64,000 bases of DNA from Pelobates cultripes (lineage: Eukaryota; Chordata; Amphibia; Anura; Pelobatidae). The notes below the pieces were generated by a model. It was not told the DNA's origin. It saw only the letters and a program-made list of their open reading frames with translations, and did no database searches. Within the stretch, counting starts at the first letter, position 1; each line of letters opens with the position of its first letter. This document shows, one piece after another, positions 59,206-64,000 of this stretch. The translations under genes and the position numbers were made by a program. The stretch lies in contig OW240917.1 in assembly GCA_933207985.1 (NCBI GenBank), positions 107,630,486 through 107,694,485 of the forward strand, written 5' to 3'.

Positions 59206-59720
59206 GTGTCTCCATGGATCAAGAAAATGTTATCCCACATATTAAGCATTATATACTTGAATATTCTTAATAATGTTTTTTGCAATAATTTATCCAGTTT
59301 CAGTTTAAAATATCTGAACAGGTTCTTCAGGCAGGGAATTTCACTTCCATATTATTCTTACTGTAAAGAACCATATCCCTTGTCTTGGACTAAATCTGTT
59401 TTCCTCCAGACTTAATGCGTGACCTTGTGTCCAAGGTATACAGTCTTATTAATGAATATATTTCTTGACAATGGTTTATATTGGCCCTGAATAAATTGGT
59501 ATTATGCTATCATATCACCTCAAAGGCACTGATTTTCTAAACTAAACACGATTAAGATTGTTAGCCTTGTTTCATAACTAAATTTTCCATTCCCCTTATT
59601 AATGTCCACCTCTCTACTTTTTCTAGTGCCGTAATATTCTTCTTTAGGATGCCCAAAACTGCACAGCATATTCAAGATTTGAAATTGACACTGTAAATGA
59701 ATACATTCATATCAGTTTTA
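59206..59720 (-). pseudogene. CR1-like LINE relic (ORF2 C-terminal end)
   Basis: On the minus strand, LEYAVQFW (about 59680) followed by stop-ridden remnants has the order of the CR1 ORF2 C-terminus (family wording: an LEYA-QFW block, then a basic ER-repeat segment and LFSLE). The remnant of the LFSLE block is near 59530. The sequence has many stops and shifts. The complementary plus-strand text (GCCCAAAACTGCACAGCATA) is a familiar CR1 signature. Old and inactive. Confidence 0.6.
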
Positions 59721-61359
59721 TAGTTTGTTCTTTTTTTAGCACCTGGTGATAATTTAGATTTGTATTTTGTTGCCACAGTTGTGCTTTAACAATAGATCAC
59801 AGCTGCTCTCTGATTTGACCCATTGCTTCTGCTATCAGGATAAAAGTGTTTTTGCTTTTTCTTAAATTATATCTGCTATGTTAGAATATCAGTTAGGTAT
59901 AAAAATAAGAGGCAGTGACTAATTTGTATTAGCAGTTTGTATGTGTCATTATAAGTATACAGACTCATTCATATGTTTCATATAATAGCAAATTACAATG
60001 GGTGGAAAGTCTTCTATAGTACCAGCACAGCCAAGGAATATGAACAAATCCAGTGTTGAGTCAGTTGTTTTATAGATGTAAGAGCTGTAATCCCGTCTAA
60101 ATAACCTCAAGAACAGCAGCTTGCATGTACCATAGCTATAATTTGAATTCTATTTTAAAACCCACTAATGCTAGATTATAACGTAAAAGCATCCAAATCA
60201 AATGTTTCAAGCATTTGAAATTATAACATTTTAACATGTAAGAATCTAGCACCGAATAAGCCTTTAACGAGCTTGCCATTATAACCATTTAACTCTCTGC
60301 ATACAGGATTTGCACATACCGGGACCTTGTGCGTAAGGAACAACACTCTTGTATCAAGCATTTGTAGGCACTGCCAAATGTTTTTTTATTTCCTCGAGTT
60401 TGCTACCATGATTGTTGCTTCTTGTAGATTTAAAGAATTGCCTGAACATGTACAGAGGAAGGAATGAGAGTTCAGATAATCTGGATTGCTTGTGAGTAAC
60501 GTTTCACGTGAACGTACCTTTTCTTGGTGTATTTATCTTGCAGCTATATTTCTGAGGACCCACCACTTAAAGCAATAATACATGAAAGAAGCTGACCAGA
60601 CTCTATGGCAGTAGGAATGTCAAAGTAAGGATAACTAGCACCGCATCAGCATGATATGCAAGCAGTGGTAAGAGCATCAAGCACAGATCTTTTGGTTAGT
60701 AAACAAAGGTCAACCAAAGGAAATAAGACTAAAATAACTCATCCGGAGGATATGGGAGATTCTTGGTTAGGCTCAGCAATATAAAAAAACATAGAACAGA
60801 GCCTAAACTTTAACATTTTGTGCAAATGAAACAAACAGGGGGGGAAAAAAAGCCATATGTCTAAACACTTGTGCATTTCAATGCAAGTTGCCAATGGTTA
60901 TCGAGACTAAAAGTCTTTCTTAATTTTCCATGGTTATCTTAATTTCATTATATCACCATGATACAACTCATTCCACCATACCCTATTTTTGCAATCTATG
61001 TATTTATTTATTCCAACTCTTTCTTGTCCACTAAGGACATCCTTCCTTTTTCACCTTTTTTTAATACTCAATCTCTGTTTTAGGCACAGTTTGTGAAATG
61101 CTTATCTGCAATGCAAATCTATGTGTTGCTTTCTATAATTCATTATACTCTTGATACATGGGTTTAGGGGAATTACTAGATAATAATGATTAGGTGCCAT
61201 TAAGGTGTCATACAATATACATTTTATACATTTAGACTGAGGTTTTATTTAAACATGTTTTATATATATATTATTTATTAAATGATGTAAGCACATCAGT
61301 TGCTCCTTCCATAATAAAAAAAAAAATGCCTGGGCTATTGGAAAGCTGCTAAAAGATGG
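59721..61359. other. AT-rich intron, no gene seen
   Basis: Nothing recognised. Confidence 0.45.
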
Positions 61360-61513
61360 TTAAAGCTGCAATATTTTTTTGCATGTATTTTACTGCCTGC
61401 ATTTCTGAACTATATATTCACCTATTTTTAATTATTTTTATTTTTTTCAGAATTGATTGAAAATGAATTAAAACAAAATAGGGGTCAAGTCCCAGGCTAT
61501 ACTGCCCCTTTAA
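61360..61513. mobile_element. Small TTAA-type MITE, about 154 bp
   Basis: The left end TTAAAGCTGCAATA and the reversed right end TTAAAGGGGCAGTATAGCC pair imperfectly and are bounded by TTAA. Confidence 0.55.
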
Positions 61514-62397
61514 GAAACATGTGCTGTCTGTGTTTCTCAGATGTTTTCAACACTACAAGTTGTCACATAAGCTCAGGTTTATCATCCAACTGCACTGGTG
61601 AAGCAGTAGGAAAACTGATATGTTGATTGATTTGTCTGAGATAACTTGAGAGCATCCTGGAAACCTACACTTTTCAGTGTACTTGAAAAATTTATGGTGA
61701 GAAACTCTGATATATCTTATACTGAAGAGTTTAAAACAAAGTGAGTTCTCTAACAGGGTTGGGAAAATCTCCTACCCAGTACAAACATTTTTGTGAGTTC
61801 TAATGACTGCATGCATGGATTGTACTATTTCCAGTTCTCGCTTGCTGATTTATTTTTATAGCAGTGCTAAACTTAGAGCTAGTTTTCATCATACTGGCTC
61901 TGAAACTATCAACTGGATTTTAAAATGAGTGCAGGATTTCTCAAAGAGGCCATTCTAGGAAGATGTTTTACGATTATTGATATATGATTTTAAAGGAGCA
62001 TGTACATTCATTTTCAAGTTAATAGAATCTTGTTTTTCATTTTTATGGCTGCAATTTCAAAATGCTATTTTCTCTACATTTTAAGCCTGTTTAAATCTGA
62101 ATTATTGAAAAACATAAAAGAATGAAAACAGTTGTGTGTATGTCTTGTTGACAAAATAATCACATTTGCAAGCTGGATTGCATAAGCTTAATAAACTACA
62201 GAAAAAGCAATTTAATTCAATATACTTCTCCAGCAAGTTGTTAACATTGTAATTATTTTAATCATTTAAATCCACCCGTAAGCCTTACTGTGTAACCTAT
62301 CATAGTTACTATGTTCACACAAGCAGTTTAATATGTTTTATCTGGTACTGGGTCCACTGTTGGTATTTCCAATCACAGCAGAATTTCACAGAATATC
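61514..62397. other. Intronic sequence, no gene seen
   Basis: Nothing recognised. Confidence 0.4.
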
Positions 62398-62500
62398 AGG
62401 GTAGACAGACTGCGAGGGTTATTAACTAGAGTGGTAATTCAAAGTGACCTTAAATTTGAATTCACTTTTAATTCACCCTGGCGTCTAGGCACCAAAATTG
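62398..62500. mobile_element. Partial relative of the adjacent GGGTTA MITE
   Basis: GGGTTATTAACTAGAGTGG and AATTCAAAGTGACCTTAAAT rearrange words found in the element at 62782-62954, so this is a diverged copy. Confidence 0.4.
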
Positions 62501-62781
62501 CTTCATCTTACTGATGTGATTTCTAAGAAGTAGAGCTTTTTACATTTTGAAATCTCTATGTCTTTAGTGGTAGACATTGAAATTCATTCAGGCAGCTGTT
62601 GGGAGCTTTGAGCTAAAATTGTTTCTACATAGTCAGCATTTGATTGGACAAAAGTCAACAATTTGGCGTGAGGGGGGTGAGGCTACAATGAGGAGTCTGG
62701 CTAAGGCTGGTATATTTTGTGAATACAGCAGAAATTTTAGCAAATAAGACCCTTAGTTAATGTCAACACATCTTTTACATG

Positions 62782-62954
62782 CAGGGTTATTTACTAAAGC
62801 TAAAAGTCAAAGGGAATTTCAGATTTAAGGCCAGAGAATCCAAAATAAAAAAAGCATAGCCGACTTATAGAATGTTGACACTTTTGCTATTTTGACCTTA
62901 AATTTGAAATTCATTTTTAATTCACTTTGAATTCTCACTTAGTAAGTAACCCTG
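62782..62954. mobile_element. Small MITE with CAGGGTTAYTTACTAA ends
   Basis: The left end CAGGGTTATTTACTAAAG and the reversed right end CAGGGTTACTTACTAAGTG are inverted repeats. Subterminal text is AAATTTAAGGTC-like. The flanking duplication is not clear. Confidence 0.65.
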
Positions 62955-63009
62955 ATTGTGTACATTTTTGTAAACATTTTACCAATGCCATCATCTCCTA
63001 CTAATTAAC

Positions 63010-63480
63010 AATATATTTTTTTTTTGTTTATAAAAAAGTTTTATTCAGATTCTTTCACAAATCCCAGAAAATACACCCAAAAATAAATAAATAAATACAT
63101 AAATTCATCTTCGTATGTTGACATAAAATACTCAGCTCTAAGAATCGATATCGTACAATATCTCTCATTTATCATATTTAGAGCGGACATTGTCTAAAAT
63201 GTCTTCCCAATTCCACAAGAGAACCCTGAATCTCTCCATGTCCTCTGCACTACCACATACAAAAAATTTAAACGAATATAAGAAAATTTTAATTTGACTC
63301 TGTAACCTTTACATTTTATTGTTATTACCCAGCTCTCTATACGAGAGTGCAAACACCAAAGAGAAACACACAAACCTACTATACACTGTTCCGAGAGTCG
63401 AGAAGAGGAGGGCTAGCCATGAGGGCAAACATTAATTATTTTTATTCCCAACATATTATGCCATTCAATAGCAATATGCT
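63010..63480. other. Possible LINE remnants
   Basis: A T-run followed by complement-of-AATAAA text (63025-63050) could be the tail of a minus-strand retroelement. On the plus strand, 63347-63470 reads ESRRGGLAMRANINYFYSQH, reminiscent of the RxGGLxxP-I-YYxA block of L1-type ORF2. Both are weak. Confidence 0.3.
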
Positions 63481-63544
63481 ATGCACAGGGACAAAACTGT
63501 TCTCTATCTACATACATGTGAAGATAGGCATCAATAATTGGCCG

Positions 63545-64000
63545 CTGTCCAAGGGGTCCATCGGGTGGCAGAGCGGCCGGGCCCCCTGTAATGACATCAC
63601 AAGCTGGGAGGAAGTGACCGCACATCACTCCTCCCAGCTAACACTGAGAGCCGCGCGGGAGGATGCAGAGGGAGTCTCTGCAGTGCAGTGGGAACTCTGA
63701 CTCCCATCCACCTGAGTCATCACTGGACCCCAGGGAAAGCCACCCTCCTGCACCTTAAAGGTAGGAAACAGAAGGGTGACCTAAACATTTTGTGTGTGTG
63801 TGTTTGTATGTGTGTGTGTCTGTCTGTATGTATGTGTGTGCCTGTCTGTCTGTCTGTATGTATGTGTGTCAGTTTGTGTGTGTGTCTGCCTGTTTGTATG
63901 TATGTCTTTGCATATGTGTGTGTGTGCCTGTCTGTGTATGTATGTGTGTCTGTCTGTGTGTCTGCCTGTATGTGTGTGTGCTTGTCTGCTTGTATGTATG
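63545..64000. mobile_element. hAT-family copy running off the right edge, with a GT satellite
   Basis: CGGCCGGGCCCC, AGCTGGGAGGAAGTGACCGC, CACTGGACCCCAGGGAAAGC and CACCCTCC...AAAGGTAGGAAAC follow in the same order as in the hAT at 12798 (13036-13230). The GT satellite starts at 63789 in both layouts. The left terminus is not found; the right lies outside the window. Confidence 0.7.

Noticed and set aside
1..64000. CRISPR array, tRNA or rRNA genes, bacterial operons
   Set aside because: None seen by eye. The tandem arrays here lack unique spacers, and the gene structure is that of a vertebrate.

Overview
The window looks like a large intronic block of an amphibian (probably frog) genome, and almost everything in it is transposon-derived. 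The evidence for a frog is threefold: L1/Tx1-like LINEs with long inter-ORF spacers, many TTAA-flanked MITEs (piggyBac-type target) of a kind I associate with frogs, and several hAT elements packed with GT-rich satellites. The species cannot be named. Only one host coding segment is recognisable: a minus-strand exon at 42107-42287 that encodes the second half of a CUB domain. It reads as PDGFC (platelet-derived growth factor C) and has proper acceptor and donor sites. The rest of the window would then be the two PDGFC introns flanking this exon. No other exon of that gene could be found.

Layout. 1-6725: AT-rich intron with a TA-flanked MITE (1386-2080), a 30-nt minisatellite (3606-3993) and a broken Tc1-type transposase (4223-4715). 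6726-9036: an ORF1-only LINE derivative on the minus strand, bounded by a 20-bp target-site duplication (TSD). 9037-14400: hAT elements with exact 8-bp TSDs, purine and pyrimidine satellites, and an assembly gap. 15600-16815: hAT-like and MITE debris with a CA-rich satellite. 16858-23293: a full-length L1-like retrotransposon with two apparently intact ORFs and a 17-bp TSD. 24224-30623: a second, decayed L1-like copy whose reverse-transcriptase core is replaced by a piece of a mariner/Tc1 element; two 80-bp palindromic MITEs lie on either side of it. 31301-37288: more hAT and nested TTAA elements. 37289-47101: mostly single-copy intron, one TTAA MITE and the PDGFC exon. 47102-50560: a non-autonomous LTR retrotransposon with a 5-bp TSD, containing a ~530-bp palindrome and a 5'-truncated right LTR. 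50561-64000: intron with a possible Penelope-like 3' end carrying a hammerhead-like core, a further hAT, a 30-nt minisatellite, a CR1-like relic, small MITEs, and a hAT copy running off the right edge.

The elements do not form a pathway; the story is mobile-element biology. The most notable items are the intact LINE, the frog counterpart of mammalian HAL1 (ORF1-only LINE), the palindrome-bearing LTR element that shares a 29-nt block with nearby hAT elements, and a hAT group that repeatedly carries satellite DNA inside intact terminal repeats.
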